This document shows, piece by piece, positions 41,319 through 41,388 of a DNA stretch of 41,388 bases (positions are counted from its first letter, which is position 1; each line of letters opens with the position of its first letter). Source of the DNA: Flavobacteriales bacterium (lineage in GTDB: Bacteria; Bacteroidota; Bacteroidia; Flavobacteriales_D; Crocinitomicaceae); NCBI GenBank assembly GCA_947491305.1, contig CANLIL010000021.1, positions 1 to 41,388 on the forward strand. The letters are read 5' to 3'. A model generated the notes under the pieces. It did not search any database and was not told where the DNA came from. It saw only the letters and a list, made by a program, of their open reading frames with translations. The translations under genes and the position numbers were made by a program.

Positions 41319-41388
41319 TTAACGTAACAACAACACATTTCCTCGTTTGACATGTGTTTGTGTGCCATCCGTTTTAATCTTGATAACC
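41319..41388 (-). CDS. C-terminal end of an unidentified gene (truncated at window edge)
   Basis: A minus-strand frame entering from beyond 41388 and ending at the TAA at 41321-41319 gives VIKIKTDGTQTHVKRGNVLLLR, 22 residues. The charged, protein-like sequence and the lack of any other frame here suggest the end of a real gene, but it is too short to name. It would be transcribed in the same direction as the DUF5916 gene. Confidence 0.5.
   Translation of the reverse strand, partial: VIKIKTDGTQTHVKRGNVLLLR

Overview
The window looks like a chromosomal segment of a low-GC Bacteroidota, most probably a flavobacterial lineage of the Fluviicola/Crocinitomicaceae kind; the genus is inference. Supporting signs are the promoter box TAnnTTTG upstream of many genes, the absence of clear Shine-Dalgarno sequences, Bacteroidota-typical families (DUF5916, BT_3928, DUF1599, DUF5522, YwqK/MORN-like secreted proteins), and the gene order folP / DUF1599 / BT_3928 / tpiA / prmA ... 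clpS. No phage, insertion sequence, CRISPR array or restriction system is visible.

Layout. 1-4029 (minus): truncated pckA, an ElbB-like DJ-1/PfpI protein and uvrB. 4148-9571: a TerC-family membrane protein (+), a long secreted MORN-repeat protein (-), then cystathionine beta-synthase with CBS domains abutting a BtuF-like binding protein that has no signal peptide (+). 9551-13632: an unrecognised membrane-anchored protein (-), a small PlsC-like acyltransferase (+), a tiny Cys-rich DUF5522 protein (-), an ACC deaminase/D-cysteine desulfhydrase-like PLP enzyme (+) and folP (-). 13643-28668 is one long plus-strand run: DUF1599, BT_3928, tpiA, prmA, a 1534-residue exported protein of unknown function, plsY, an 1817-residue TPR/PD40/coiled-coil/double-SPOR protein and clpS. 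Gaps are 45 bp or less and several genes overlap, so it is probably one transcription unit or a few. Two giant envelope proteins and plsY sit between prmA and clpS.

28681-29663 holds a tRNA-Arg(ACG) with its own promoter and terminator, a 132-bp tandem repeat (2.5 units) that begins at the terminator, and about 480 bp with no convincing gene. 29664-36582 holds a methyltransferase, a CYTH phosphatase, an FkbM-like protein and a surface-glycan-looking operon (polysaccharide deacetylase-like, FemAB/GNAT-like, SDR reductase, WbpM/PglF-type nucleotide-sugar 4,6-dehydratase, thioesterase). 36589-41388 holds a second MORN protein, an HI0933-type flavoprotein, a DUF5916 outer-membrane protein and the end of an unidentified gene.

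The most interesting non-gene signals are (i) a 26-bp near-palindrome present three times, always outside genes; (ii) the structured 132-bp tandem repeat behind the tRNA; and (iii) a recurring geometry TAnnTTTG-TNNT-start codon that predicts leaderless mRNAs for four genes. The best candidate for an undescribed protein system is the pair of giant exported proteins flanking plsY.
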